Origin: an uncultured Christensenella sp.
Lineage (GTDB): Bacteria; Bacillota; Clostridia; Christensenellales; UBA3700
Direction: 5' to 3'
DNA: 51,003 nucleotides
Assembly: GCA_910584975.1 (NCBI GenBank)
Contig: CAJUEA010000006.1
Coordinates: 1-51,003, forward strand
The position numbers and the translations under genes were made by a program. Below the pieces are notes generated by a model. That model was not told the DNA's origin and did no database searches. It was given only the letters and a program-made list of their open reading frames with translations. Below are positions 7,594 through 16,723 of this stretch, in pieces (the first letter of the stretch is position 1; each line of letters starts with the position of its first letter).

Positions 7594-8394
7594 TTACTCC
7601 TTTAATAAACTTTTAATGTCGTCAATATACCTTGCAAATACGATACCAGGAGCAGCCAAATCAGGTTGCCATCTTTTCACCCATTCCAAAGTAATATATC
7701 CATCATAGCCAATCTTTTTTAGGCTACTGATTGCTTGTTTCAATGGCAAATCTCCATTGCCAAGCATTTTGTAAACTGTTGCACCATTTTCACGAACAGA
7801 GTCTTTAATATGAGTATATTTGATATACTTACCAATGTTTCCAATACTCTCCTCAATAGTCTCTCTGTTATATCTGTAAGGATGATGAATATCCCACAAA
7901 ACACCAACATTTTTCTCGCCACTCTCTTGCATAAATTTCTTTAAAAGAGAAGTGTCGCAAAACATTCCGTTTGTTTCAATCAAAGGAGTAACGCCAAATT
8001 TTTCGCCGTGTTTTGCAAGTGCTTTATAGTAAGAAAGTGCCAATTCATAGTCGCCATCATCAAGCATTGCTCTGTTTGTACACATAATACGCACATACTT
8101 TGCACCAATTTTGCCTGCAAGTTCAATATACTCCATAGCCTCTTTTACGCTTGAATCAATATTAACTTTTGTTGCAATGCAAGCATTGGAAGTCAAAATC
8201 GGAATCTCCAAATTGCCAAGTTTTTGAATTGTCTTGTCAATTTGCTCAGCACTAAAACATTTCATAGTTGGGGCATACATTTCGCTTGCAATACCTCTGA
8301 TTTCCACACCGTTATATCCAAGATCTTTTGCTGTTGCCACAATTTCTGACAATGTCCAGTCTGGGCAACCCAAAGTTGAAAAACCAATTTTCAT
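7594..8394 (-). CDS. Sugar phosphate isomerase/epimerase family TIM-barrel protein
   Basis: 266 residues from MKIGFSTLGCPDWTLSEIV. The start at 8394 has AAGGAGG immediately upstream; a longer in-frame start 12 codons earlier overlaps the upstream gene and lacks a site. The xylose-isomerase-like (AP endonuclease 2) barrel is shown by GYNGVEIRG, PLIETNG, LWDIHHPY, YTHIKD and YITLEW, which supply the Glu, Asp, His and Glu metal ligands. Such enzymes isomerise or epimerise keto-sugars, inosose or related compounds; the substrate cannot be told. It sits between an acyl-CoA synthetase and asnA with 10-bp and 2-bp gaps, clearly one operon though the functions do not form an obvious pathway. Confidence 0.85.
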   Translation of the reverse strand: MKIGFSTLGCPDWTLSEIVATAKDLGYNGVEIRGIASEMYAPTMKCFSAEQIDKTIQKLGNLEIPILTSNACIATKVNIDSSVKEAMEYIELAGKIGAKYVRIMCTNRAMLDDGDYELALSYYKALAKHGEKFGVTPLIETNGMFCDTSLLKKFMQESGEKNVGVLWDIHHPYRYNRETIEESIGNIGKYIKYTHIKDSVRENGATVYKMLGNGDLPLKQAISSLKKIGYDGYITLEWVKRWQPDLAAPGIVFARYIDDIKSLLKE

Positions 8395-8404
8395 AATTCC
8401 CTCC

Positions 8405-10072
8405 TTAAGCTGTTTCAATTTCAGCTGCACTTTGAAGTTTTAATAACTCAATAGCCTCTTCACGCATTTTAAACTTTTGAATTTTACCACTTGCCGTAAC
8501 AGGAAAAGCATCCACAATTCTGATATATCTTGGAACTTTGTGTTTTGCAAGATGTGTTTTTGCAAGTTCTCTCAATTCCTCAGGAGTTGCACTCTCGCCC
8601 TCTTTCAAAATGATAACTGCCATAACTTCTTCGCCATATTGCTCAGATGGTACGCCAATAACTTGAACATCTTTAACAATCGGTTGAGTGTAGTAAAACT
8701 CCTCAATTTCTTTTGGATAAATGTTTTCTCCACCACGGATAATCATATCTTTAATTCTTCCAACAACCTTATAGTAGCCATCTTCATCCACTGTGCAAAG
8801 GTCACCTGTATGCAACCAACCATCTTTGTCAATCGCCTCTGCAGTTGCCTCTGGCATTTTGTAATAGCCTTTCATAATGTTGTAGCCTCTTGCACAAAAC
8901 TCGCCTGCAACGCCACAAGGTACTTCCTCGCCTGTTGCTGGGTCAACAATTTTTGCCTCAACGCCTTCAAACACTCTGCCAACAGTGTTAACTCTGTGCT
9001 CCAAGCTATCCTCAGTTGTTGTTTGTGTGCAACCCGGAGATGCCTCAGTTTGACCAAAAACAATTGTAATTTCTTTCATATTCATTTGGTCAACAACCTG
9101 TCTCATAACTTTGATAGGACAAGGACTGCCAGCCATAATGCCTGTTCTTAGACTGCTGAAATTGTATTTTGCAAAATCAGGATGTTCAAGCATTGCAATA
9201 AACATTGTTGGAACGCCGTGAACAGCAGTGCATTTTTCCACAGTTATTGCATTCATAACTTTTGTTGGACTGAAAGACTCAACAGGAACCATTGTTGTTG
9301 CGTGAGTGATGCAAGACATCAAACCAAGCACCAAACCAAAGCAATGGAACATTGGCACAGTAATCAAAAGCTTATCTTTATCAGTAAATTTCATACCATC
9401 GCCAATTGATTTACCATTGTTGATTATATTGTAATGTGTAAGCATAACACCTTTTGGGAAACCAGTTGTGCCACTTGTGTATTGCATATTAATTACATCA
9501 TGGCAGTTTAGGCTGTTCATAACCTCATTAAGTTGCTCGTCAGTAACACTCTCACCAGCTTTTGCAATATCTTCAAAATTCATAAATCCACGAGGTGTAG
9601 AGTTTTTTTCACCACAATAAACAATTTTCTTCAAAAAAGGAAACTTTTCATTGTCAACATCGCCGTTTTTGCTGTTTCTGAACTCTGGCAACAATTTATC
9701 AATTGTATCAACATAGCTATTATTTTTTACGCCATCAATCATAACAAGCATTTTTGTATCTGACTGTTTTAGCAAATATTCAAGCTCAAATTCTTTATAG
9801 TTTGTGTTTACAGTAACCAAAATCGCACCAATTTTTGCTGATGCAAACAAAATTTCATACCATTCAGGCACATTAGTTGCCCATATTGCCACTTTGTCAT
9901 CCTTTCTAATGCCGAGGTTAAGAAGCCCCTTTGCCACCGCATTACATCTCTCGTTCAATTCTGACCAAGATTTTTGATAATCCCTAGTAGTGTACTTAAT
10001 CGCTACCGAGTCAGGATAGTTTGCTGCAAGTCCATCAAGCATACCGCCCAATGTTTTTTCAATCATTTCCAT
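8405..10072 (-). CDS. AMP-forming acyl-CoA synthetase (fatty-acid CoA ligase type)
   Basis: The 555-residue protein is a full ANL-superfamily enzyme that activates a carboxylic acid to acyl-AMP and then acyl-CoA. Motifs in order: the P-loop-like YTSGTTGFPKG (198-208), GWLHTGDL, GRIKDMIIRGGENIYPKEIEEF at the hinge, and SGKIQKF (from 528) with the catalytic C-terminal Lys. ATG at 10072 has AAAGGAGG seven bases upstream. The protein is cytosolic with no signal peptide. Chain-length specificity is not evident. It is first in the operon with the TIM-barrel gene and asnA, behind the promoter at 10177-10204. Confidence 0.92.
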   Translation of the reverse strand: MEMIEKTLGGMLDGLAANYPDSVAIKYTTRDYQKSWSELNERCNAVAKGLLNLGIRKDDKVAIWATNVPEWYEILFASAKIGAILVTVNTNYKEFELEYLLKQSDTKMLVMIDGVKNNSYVDTIDKLLPEFRNSKNGDVDNEKFPFLKKIVYCGEKNSTPRGFMNFEDIAKAGESVTDEQLNEVMNSLNCHDVINMQYTSGTTGFPKGVMLTHYNIINNGKSIGDGMKFTDKDKLLITVPMFHCFGLVLGLMSCITHATTMVPVESFSPTKVMNAITVEKCTAVHGVPTMFIAMLEHPDFAKYNFSSLRTGIMAGSPCPIKVMRQVVDQMNMKEITIVFGQTEASPGCTQTTTEDSLEHRVNTVGRVFEGVEAKIVDPATGEEVPCGVAGEFCARGYNIMKGYYKMPEATAEAIDKDGWLHTGDLCTVDEDGYYKVVGRIKDMIIRGGENIYPKEIEEFYYTQPIVKDVQVIGVPSEQYGEEVMAVIILKEGESATPEELRELAKTHLAKHKVPRYIRIVDAFPVTASGKIQKFKMREEAIELLKLQSAAEIETA

Positions 10073-10376
10073 CTTCTTTACCTCCTTTAGATAGTTATGT
10101 TAAAAAAATTTTTGCCAAATTGATTTTACCTTATGCCCTACCGACATATATAAGTTGATAAGTAAAGTTACAACAAATTATAATAATATTGTTAATTCTA
10201 TCAATTATGCTTTATCTAATTTTTAAAAGCCTTTTTAAATGAATAATAAAACATTGATTAAACTTTCATTTATCATAAGGTAATATTTATATATAGATAT
10301 ATTATAATGCAACGAAAAGCTGATTTTATAATTTCAAAACATTTTGCATTACAATTATTATAGACAAAATTATCTT
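10073..10376. other. Intergenic region with a minus-strand promoter
   Basis: Apart from the promoter at 10177-10204 there is only a loose inverted repeat (TAATGCAA near 10306 and TTGCATTA near 10343) that could be a weak end to the pseudouridine synthase transcript or nothing. No coding sequence is seen. Confidence 0.5.
10177..10204 (-). promoter_or_regulatory. Sigma-A promoter for acyl-CoA synthetase operon
   Basis: TTGATA (10199-10204), a 16-bp spacer and TATAAT (10177-10182) on the minus strand. The predicted leader is about 100 bases. Confidence 0.6.
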
Positions 10377-11117
10377 TTATTGTGAATCTGCAAGTTGTTT
10401 TTTGTTGATATTCAAAAACTTGCCCAAGTCGAACGCTTTCCAAGGACTGCTTTCCTCTGGTGGGAATGCACGGAAAAGCATTTTTTCTTTTGTGGTTGGA
10501 TGGGTAAATTTGATTTCTGTTGCCCAAAGTGCTAGGTTGTAGCCTTTTGACCTTTTATCTGCGCCATATTTCATATCTCCAAAAATAGGAGTTCCCAAAC
10601 TTGCCATTTGCACTCTTGCTTGATGAGATCTGCCAGTAATCAAATTTATTGATACAAGGCTGAATCCTTGAGTTTCATCCAAAACTTTATAATCAAGCTC
10701 TGCTCTTTTTGCACCCTCTTCAGAAAATGGTGCAATAACCACGATATTTGTTCTTGCATCTTTTTTCAAATAATGCTCCAACTTACCACTTTTGTGAACT
10801 GGACCGCCACACACAACAGCCAAGTATTTTTTTTCAAAATCGCCTTCACGAATTGACTCACTCAACCTGCTTGCTGCCTTTGAAGTTTTTGCAAACACCA
10901 TTACTCCACCTGTTGGTCTGTCAAGCCTGTGCACCAATCCAACAAATGCCTCGCCGGGCTTATTATATTTTTCCACAAGATATTGTTTAATCAAAGTTAA
11001 CATATCTGCATCCCCAGTATTATCCCCTTGTGAAGGAATATTAAAAGGCTTGATAACCACAATAATATGGTTATCTTCATAAACAATATTCAAGTCCTTA
11101 TAAGTAACAGGTTGCAT
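10377..11117 (-). CDS. RluA-family pseudouridine synthase
   Basis: 246 residues counted from MQPVTYKDLNIVYEDNH; the ATG at 11117 follows GGAGGT by four bases, and an in-frame TTG lying inside that ribosome site is rejected. The catalytic HRLDRPTGG (residues 63-71, Asp66) and the downstream GRSHQARVQMASLGTPIFGDMKYG define the RluA/RsuD-like family, which converts uridine to pseudouridine in rRNA or tRNA. There is no N-terminal S4 domain, so it belongs to the compact RluC/RluA branch often called YjbO/YlyB-like in Firmicutes. The exact target site is unknown. It lies 209 bp after the methyltransferase gene on the same strand. Confidence 0.92.
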   Translation of the reverse strand: MQPVTYKDLNIVYEDNHIIVVIKPFNIPSQGDNTGDADMLTLIKQYLVEKYNKPGEAFVGLVHRLDRPTGGVMVFAKTSKAASRLSESIREGDFEKKYLAVVCGGPVHKSGKLEHYLKKDARTNIVVIAPFSEEGAKRAELDYKVLDETQGFSLVSINLITGRSHQARVQMASLGTPIFGDMKYGADKRSKGYNLALWATEIKFTHPTTKEKMLFRAFPPEESSPWKAFDLGKFLNINKKQLADSQ

Positions 11118-11326
11118 TTTTACCTCCAAATAACAAGTCGCAAAGTTGTTATTTTTTATTCTGAAAAGTATATTTTAAAAAATCATTCTGCAATATTTCC
11201 AACAATCAAGCTTATTGACATAACCAAATCATCAGAAACTAAAAATCAAAATAACTTTGTAAAACTATTTTAAACAAAAATGTTTTGTTTTATTTTTTTT
11301 AAAATTTATTGCTAAAATCAAATTCT

Positions 11327-12193
11327 TTATCTTTTAAAAACTGCAAGTCCACTGCAACCACAAGGCAAATCAATGCCTTCATTTGTTGGCAAAGCCACTT
11401 CATAAGCATCAATGTCTGCCTTAAAATCTTTCAAAGCAATTGTAAGAATATTTTTGATTACGATTGGTTGCAATCCAGTTGTGTAAGAATTTATCAAAAA
11501 GAACAAAGGATTATCCACCAAAATCCCTCTGCACAATTTTACAAGGTCAAAAAGATTTTCTTCAATCTTCCAAGTTTCGCCGTTTGGACCTCTGCCATAG
11601 CTTGGTGGGTCCATAATAACTGCATCATATTTATTGCCACGCCTAATTTCTTTTTCGATAAACTTTTTGCAATCGTCCACAATAAATCTTGTGTTTTCAG
11701 TTGCAACTTCGGATGATACACAGTTTTGCTTTGCTCTGTCCACCATTGCTTTTGCACTATCCACATGAGTCACATGTGCGCCTGCTTTTGCACAAGCAAC
11801 TGTTGCACCACCTGTGTAGGCAAACAAATTTAAAACTTTGATTTTTCGTCTACTATTTGAGATAAGTTCAGACATTTTGTCCCAGTTGACAGCTTGCTCG
11901 GGGAAAAGCCCTGTGTGCTTAAAGCCCATCAGTTTGCAATTAAATTTTAAACCTTTGCGCTCAATCACAAAGTTTTGTGGGATATCTTGTGTAAAAGTCC
12001 ACTCTCCACCACCAGTGGAAGAACGCTTATAAATTGCATTTATCCCTTTGTAGCTTGAAAGCTTGAACTTAGACGGCCAAATAACTTGAGGATCGGGACG
12101 CAACATAATAAGCTTGCCCCACCTCTCCAGTTTTTCGCCATTTCCGGTTGCAATAATTTCATAATCACGCCAACCATTTGCAACTTTTGCCAT
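11327..12193 (-). CDS. Class I SAM-dependent rRNA methyltransferase (RlmI/RlmK-like)
   Basis: 288 residues. An N-terminal beta-rich region (GWRDYEIIATGNGEKLERWG...) leads into a Rossmann methyltransferase core: KVLNLFAYTGGATVACAKAGA binds SAM, HVDSAKAMVDRAKQN is the acidic loop, and DPPSYGRGP (195-203) is the catalytic segment typical of RlmI/RlmK-type m5C or m7G enzymes. The PUA domain of E. coli RlmI is missing, as in a common short clostridial form. It starts 3 bp after the ileS stop, so it is translated from the ileS mRNA. RNA target unknown. Confidence 0.88.
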   Translation of the reverse strand: MAKVANGWRDYEIIATGNGEKLERWGKLIMLRPDPQVIWPSKFKLSSYKGINAIYKRSSTGGGEWTFTQDIPQNFVIERKGLKFNCKLMGFKHTGLFPEQAVNWDKMSELISNSRRKIKVLNLFAYTGGATVACAKAGAHVTHVDSAKAMVDRAKQNCVSSEVATENTRFIVDDCKKFIEKEIRRGNKYDAVIMDPPSYGRGPNGETWKIEENLFDLVKLCRGILVDNPLFFLINSYTTGLQPIVIKNILTIALKDFKADIDAYEVALPTNEGIDLPCGCSGLAVFKR

Positions 12194-12196
12194 AAA

Positions 12197-15100
12197 TCAC
12201 ACCTTAGCTATATACAAAGTTACATTATCGCCATTAATATTCCAATCTTTTGTATATCCTTCAATTTGTTTATTTTGAATGCCATCTGCAAGCACATCTT
12301 GCAAAATGCCACCATCATTTGCAAGCACATCTGCTGCAAGTCCTGTTGCAACATATCCGATATTGATATGGTCAGTCACTTCAAAGCCTGCCTCTTTACG
12401 CATTGTTTGAATTTTTGAAACAAGTTCTCTTGCAACACCTTCACGGATAAGCTCTTCAGTTAGATTTGTATCAATAGTAACAGTTATGCCCTTATCACTC
12501 TCGCTGAACATACCTTCTTTGCTTGTTGTTGTAATCAACAAATCTTCTTTTGCAAACTCTACTGACACGCCATTGATATCAGCTGTGTGAGTGCCATTTT
12601 CCACATCGCTCACAACTTTTGATGCATCACAATTTGCAAGATATTGTTTTATTCCACCAAGCAACTTGCCATATTTTGGACCAATTGTTTTAAGTTGAGG
12701 TTTAATTTCATAGCCTACAAAACTGCTGTTATCTTCAACAATTTGAGCTGCTTTGATATTAAGCTCTTTTGCAATAATATCCAACATCCCTTCGTCTTTA
12801 AGCTTGATGTCAGATTTGATATAGATATTTGACAAAGGCTGTCTGTTTTTCATATTTGATGCATTTCTGCAAGCTCTTCCAAGTTCAACACTTGCAATTG
12901 CAAAACTCATATCTTTTTCCAAATCGCTATCCACAAACTTTTTATCGCAAACAGGGAAATCACACAAATGTACACTTTCTGGTTCGTTTTTAAAGAAGTT
13001 TACAACCAAATTTTGATAGATTGTCTCTGAAATAAATGGCACAAATGGCGCAATAATTTTTGACAAAGTAACCAAAGTTGTATACAAAGTTGTGTATGCA
13101 GCAATTTTGTCATCATCCATACTGCTGCCCCAAAATCTGTCACGGCATCTTCTTACATACCAGTTAGAAAGCTGGTCAGTAAACTCTCCGATTGCACGGG
13201 AAGATTCAGTAATTTTGTATTCATTCAAATCGTCGTCAACTTCTTGTGTCAAAGTTTGCAATTTTGACAAAATCCATTTATCCATCAATGACAACTTGCA
13301 ATCGTTGATATTGTATTTTGTTGGGTCATACTTATCGATGTTTGCATAAAGCACGAAGAATGCATAAGTATTCCACAAAGTGCCCATAAACTTTCTTTGT
13401 GCTTCGCTTACATTTTCAGCACTAAATCTTGATGGCAACCAAGGGCTTGAACCTGTGTAGAAATACCATCTTACGGCATCTGCACCTTGCTTGTCAAGCA
13501 CTGTCCAAGGGTCAACAACATTCCCCTTGTGTTTGCTCATTTTAATTCCGTCTTTATCATTTACATGTCCCAAAACAATGCAGTTTTTGAAAGGCGCCTT
13601 GTCAAACAACAAGGTTGAAATTGCCTCTAGGGTATAAAACCAACCTCTTGTTTGATCAACAGCCTCACTTATAAAATCTGCTGGGAATTGTTTTTCAAAA
13701 ATCTCTTTGTTTTCAAATGGATAATGCCATTGTGCAAAAGGCATGCTGCCTGAGTCAAACCAACAATCCATAACTTCAGGAGTTCTGTGCATTGGCTTGC
13801 CACACTTAGGACATTTCAACACAACATCATCAATATATGGCCTGTGCAACTCGATATCCTTGTCAAGTCCACCTAGCTCCTTAAGTTCAGCCTTTGAGCC
13901 GATAACATGAGTTTCGCCACAATCATCGCACACCCAAATTGGAAGAGGTGTTCCCCAATATCTTTCTCTTGAAATGCCCCAGTCAATAACATTCTCCAAG
14001 AAATTGCCCATTCTACCTGTACCGATAGTTGGAGGCATCCAGTTAACTTGAGCATTGTTTTTAAGCAATTTATCTTTTACAGCAGTCATTTTGATAAACC
14101 AACTTGACCTTGCATAATAAAGCAATGGAGTGTCACATCTCCAACAGAAAGGATAGCTGTGCTCGTACATTAATTCCTTAAACAAAAGACCTCTTGATTT
14201 AAGATTGCTGATAACTGCTTTGTCGCCTTCCTTGCAGAAAACACCTGCAAAATCAGCACCACACTCTTCAGTAAACTTTCCGTCAGTGCCAACCATTTGT
14301 AAAAATGGAAGATTATATTTTCTGCCAACATTTGCATCGTCCTCACCGAAAGCAGGAGCAATGTGTACAATACCAGAACCATCTGTCAATGTAACATAGC
14401 CATCGCATGTGATGTAATATGCCTTTTGTTTTGTATTATTAAGATTGAATAGTGGCTCATATTCTGTGCCTTCATATTCAATACCTTTTTTACAGTCGAT
14501 AACTTCATATTCCTCAAACAATGTGGAAACAAGTGCCTCTGCCATAACAATAATTTCGTCATTAGCCTTAATTTTCACATAGTTTTCATTTGGATTCATA
14601 CAAAGTGCAACATTGGAAAATAATGTCCAAGGAGTGGTTGTCCACGCAAGGAAATAAGCATTTTTCTCCCCTTTTATTGCAAATTTAACAAATATTGATT
14701 TTTCTTTGACATCTTTGTAACCTTGAGCTACCTCGTGTGAAGACAAAGCAGTTCCACAACGAGGGCAATATGGCACAATTTTGTGTCCTTTGTACAAAAG
14801 TCCTTTGTCAGCAATTTGTTTTACTGCCCACCAAATAGACTCAATATAGTTGTCATTGTAAGTAATATAAGGGTCGTCCATATCAACCCAGTAGCCTACA
14901 CGACTGGACATTTTTTCCCATTCGCCCTTATATTTCCAAACACTTTCCTTACATTTTTTGATAAACGGCTCAATTCCGTAGTTTTCAATTTCCTTTTTGC
15001 CGTCAATGCCAAGCATTTTTTCAACTTCAAGCTCAACAGGCAAGCCGTGAGTATCCCAGCCTGCTTTACGCAAAACTTTAAAGCCTTTCATTGTTTTATA

Positions 15101-15310
15101 GCGTGGAATAATGTCCTTCATAACCCTTGTCAAAATATGCCCGATGTGAGGCTTACCATTAGCAGTCGGTGGACCATCAAAGAAGGTAAAATAAGGTTTA
15201 CCATCATTTTTATTCACACTTTTTTCAAAAATTTTATTCTCATTCCAAAAATCGATAATCTCCTTTTCACGAGAACAAAAATCCATGCTTGAATCAACTT
15301 TTTTGTACAT
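12197..15310 (-). CDS. ileS: Isoleucyl-tRNA synthetase, long (type 2-like)
   Basis: The 1037-residue enzyme charges tRNA-Ile. HIGH is at 55-58 (PPTANGKPHIGHIL) and the KMSKS loop at 590-594 reads KMSKH followed by KGNVVDPW. The CP1 editing domain contains TTTPWTL (224-230) and GTDGKF. Cysteine pairs C182/C185, C461/C464 and C500/C503 look like zinc sites. HGLPVELEVEK and KMSKHKGN, together with no C-terminal zinc finger, match the eukaryote-like type 2 IleRS, a class known for low mupirocin sensitivity; that property is inferred, not seen. ATG has TAGGAG upstream. Driven by the promoter at 15432-15460. Confidence 0.97.
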   Translation of the reverse strand: MYKKVDSSMDFCSREKEIIDFWNENKIFEKSVNKNDGKPYFTFFDGPPTANGKPHIGHILTRVMKDIIPRYKTMKGFKVLRKAGWDTHGLPVELEVEKMLGIDGKKEIENYGIEPFIKKCKESVWKYKGEWEKMSSRVGYWVDMDDPYITYNDNYIESIWWAVKQIADKGLLYKGHKIVPYCPRCGTALSSHEVAQGYKDVKEKSIFVKFAIKGEKNAYFLAWTTTPWTLFSNVALCMNPNENYVKIKANDEIIVMAEALVSTLFEEYEVIDCKKGIEYEGTEYEPLFNLNNTKQKAYYITCDGYVTLTDGSGIVHIAPAFGEDDANVGRKYNLPFLQMVGTDGKFTEECGADFAGVFCKEGDKAVISNLKSRGLLFKELMYEHSYPFCWRCDTPLLYYARSSWFIKMTAVKDKLLKNNAQVNWMPPTIGTGRMGNFLENVIDWGISRERYWGTPLPIWVCDDCGETHVIGSKAELKELGGLDKDIELHRPYIDDVVLKCPKCGKPMHRTPEVMDCWFDSGSMPFAQWHYPFENKEIFEKQFPADFISEAVDQTRGWFYTLEAISTLLFDKAPFKNCIVLGHVNDKDGIKMSKHKGNVVDPWTVLDKQGADAVRWYFYTGSSPWLPSRFSAENVSEAQRKFMGTLWNTYAFFVLYANIDKYDPTKYNINDCKLSLMDKWILSKLQTLTQEVDDDLNEYKITESSRAIGEFTDQLSNWYVRRCRDRFWGSSMDDDKIAAYTTLYTTLVTLSKIIAPFVPFISETIYQNLVVNFFKNEPESVHLCDFPVCDKKFVDSDLEKDMSFAIASVELGRACRNASNMKNRQPLSNIYIKSDIKLKDEGMLDIIAKELNIKAAQIVEDNSSFVGYEIKPQLKTIGPKYGKLLGGIKQYLANCDASKVVSDVENGTHTADINGVSVEFAKEDLLITTTSKEGMFSESDKGITVTIDTNLTEELIREGVARELVSKIQTMRKEAGFEVTDHINIGYVATGLAADVLANDGGILQDVLADGIQNKQIEGYTKDWNINGDNVTLYIAKV

Positions 15311-15685
15311 AATACACTCCTAATATTGCAAATTTACAATTTATGATTATAAAAAACAGAAACTTCTGCCTTTTAGTATTTTGTTATTCAAATTTTTATC
15401 GTATATATAATAAAAATAAATTAATTAACTAATTATACACGATATAAAAAAATTTGTCAAGCAAGCAAAGATAATTTATGCTTTTTGACAAATAATTTTT
15501 TATTATAATATTTATTTGTAAATTTTATTACACATTCACATTGTACAATTAGTACAACCTAGGATAATACATCACAAAAATCAAATGATTTCTAACTTTT
15601 ATAAATACACACAATAAATTTTGTATATTTTGTTAAAGCTTATAAACATCCTCACATCAACAAAACATACTCTTAAACAGAAAAA
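15311..15685. other. Leader and upstream region of ileS; no gene
   Basis: It holds the ileS promoter and about 115 bases of untranslated leader. The leader has only a very weak 4-bp hairpin followed by six U residues (minus strand, near 15351-15375). No T-box signature (AGGGTGGNACCGCG) is present. A TTGTAC-AATTA-GTACAA palindrome lies at 15541-15557 with no obvious user. No coding sequence is seen. Confidence 0.55.
15432..15460 (-). promoter_or_regulatory. Consensus sigma-A promoter for ileS
   Basis: On the minus strand TTGACA (15455-15460), a 17-bp spacer ending in GTG, and TATAAT (15432-15437) give a perfect consensus. The start point is expected near 15425. Confidence 0.85.
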
Positions 15686-16723
15686 TCATTTTTTCAAAGC
15701 TTTGTTTTTATCATTAAGTTTTGCTATTGCATCAAGTTTTCGTCTGTTTTCCTTTTCTTTATTGTACTCTTGCAAAATGGTCTTGTCATCATATGATACA
15801 ATTTCTAGCTCGCCAAGCATAGCCAAAAATTTTTCAAGGCTAATCACTGTGCCTTTGCAATGCTCCTCAGAGGACACTTCCCCAACATAATAATCACAGT
15901 TATTCACGAAATTGACATTTTTTGCACCAAGTGCAACAAGTTTATTTAACATAGCTCTTGTAATGTCAATATCGTCAAGCATAATATCACGATTGATAAA
16001 AATCTTCTTTTTGTAAAGCTCATTTTTTTTGTCAATCAAACTGCTATCCACTGCTTTGGGTTTAAACATTGACAATATTCTTCTTTTTGAACTTTTGCTT
16101 GTTAGCGAAGGAGCTTGTGATGCACATTTTTTTGACACAAAATTTGTTATCACTCCATTTTCATTGAGCCCAATGGTCGCCTCATAAACTGCCATAACTT
16201 GTTCAAAAGTCATCTGCTCTTTTTCACAAATATACTTCAATGTCAGCAAAGAAAGTTTTGCATCTTCATCTGCCCTATGATGTTTAAACTCCACACCAAT
16301 TTCCTCGGCAATTTTGTCAAGGCTCATCACGCCAGTATGATTTTTAAAAATGCTATACAAAATCTGAGTGTCAACAAAGCAAAAATCATATGGTTTCAAG
16401 GTGTTTATTTTACAGGCAGAATTTATTCCGACAATGTCATTATGTATCGCGTGTCCAAGCACAACACAATCGGGTTTTTGCAAAATAGTACCGATTTTTG
16501 AATAGTTTTCCACAAAACTTGGAGAGCGATAATAAACTTTTAAAGGATAAGCAAGCTTTACTCGATAATACGCAATATTAACTTTTCCGATAGGTCTAAT
16601 CAGAATATTTTTGCTATCCAAAATATTAAAATTTTCATCTGCAACACAATAACCAAATTCGCAGATATTTCCACTGGAAAAACAACCATCTGTACTCTCC
16701 AGATCAAAAGCAACAAATTGCAT
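15686..16723 (-). CDS. DEDDh 3'-5' exonuclease with BRCT-like C-terminus
   Basis: 345 residues. The N-terminal half is a DnaQ/epsilon-like exonuclease: FDLES (Asp7, Glu9), GHAIHND (Asp96) and HHRADED (His149, Asp154) provide the DEDDh residues. From about 238 to 308 the sequence KKKIFINRD... RAMLNKLVALGAKNVNFVNNCDYYVGE resembles a BRCT domain, a combination seen in several Firmicutes PolC-epsilon-like exonucleases. It likely acts in DNA repair or proofreading. Its ATG overlaps the lacZ stop as TAATG, with GGAGG inside the end of lacZ, so it is expressed with a sugar-catabolic gene. That pairing is odd and may be only positional. Confidence 0.88.
   Translation of the reverse strand: MQFVAFDLESTDGCFSSGNICEFGYCVADENFNILDSKNILIRPIGKVNIAYYRVKLAYPLKVYYRSPSFVENYSKIGTILQKPDCVVLGHAIHNDIVGINSACKINTLKPYDFCFVDTQILYSIFKNHTGVMSLDKIAEEIGVEFKHHRADEDAKLSLLTLKYICEKEQMTFEQVMAVYEATIGLNENGVITNFVSKKCASQAPSLTSKSSKRRILSMFKPKAVDSSLIDKKNELYKKKIFINRDIMLDDIDITRAMLNKLVALGAKNVNFVNNCDYYVGEVSSEEHCKGTVISLEKFLAMLGELEIVSYDDKTILQEYNKEKENRRKLDAIAKLNDKNKALKK

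Noticed and set aside
8477..9151. 224-codon plus-strand open frame
   Set aside because: It lies wholly antisense to the acyl-CoA synthetase gene and has no ribosome site or known motifs.
11118..11326. AAACAAAA-ATG-TTTTGTTT followed by a T run near 11269-11300
   Set aside because: The T run is on the plus strand while both neighbouring genes are on the minus strand, so it does not end a known transcript.
15311..15480. T-box riboswitch before ileS
   Set aside because: Neither the T-box sequence nor a strong terminator/antiterminator pair could be found.
15541..15557. TTGTAC-AATTA-GTACAA palindrome as a regulator site
   Set aside because: It lies in the region between two same-strand genes, well upstream of the ileS promoter, with no matching regulator in the window. 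Kept only as a note.
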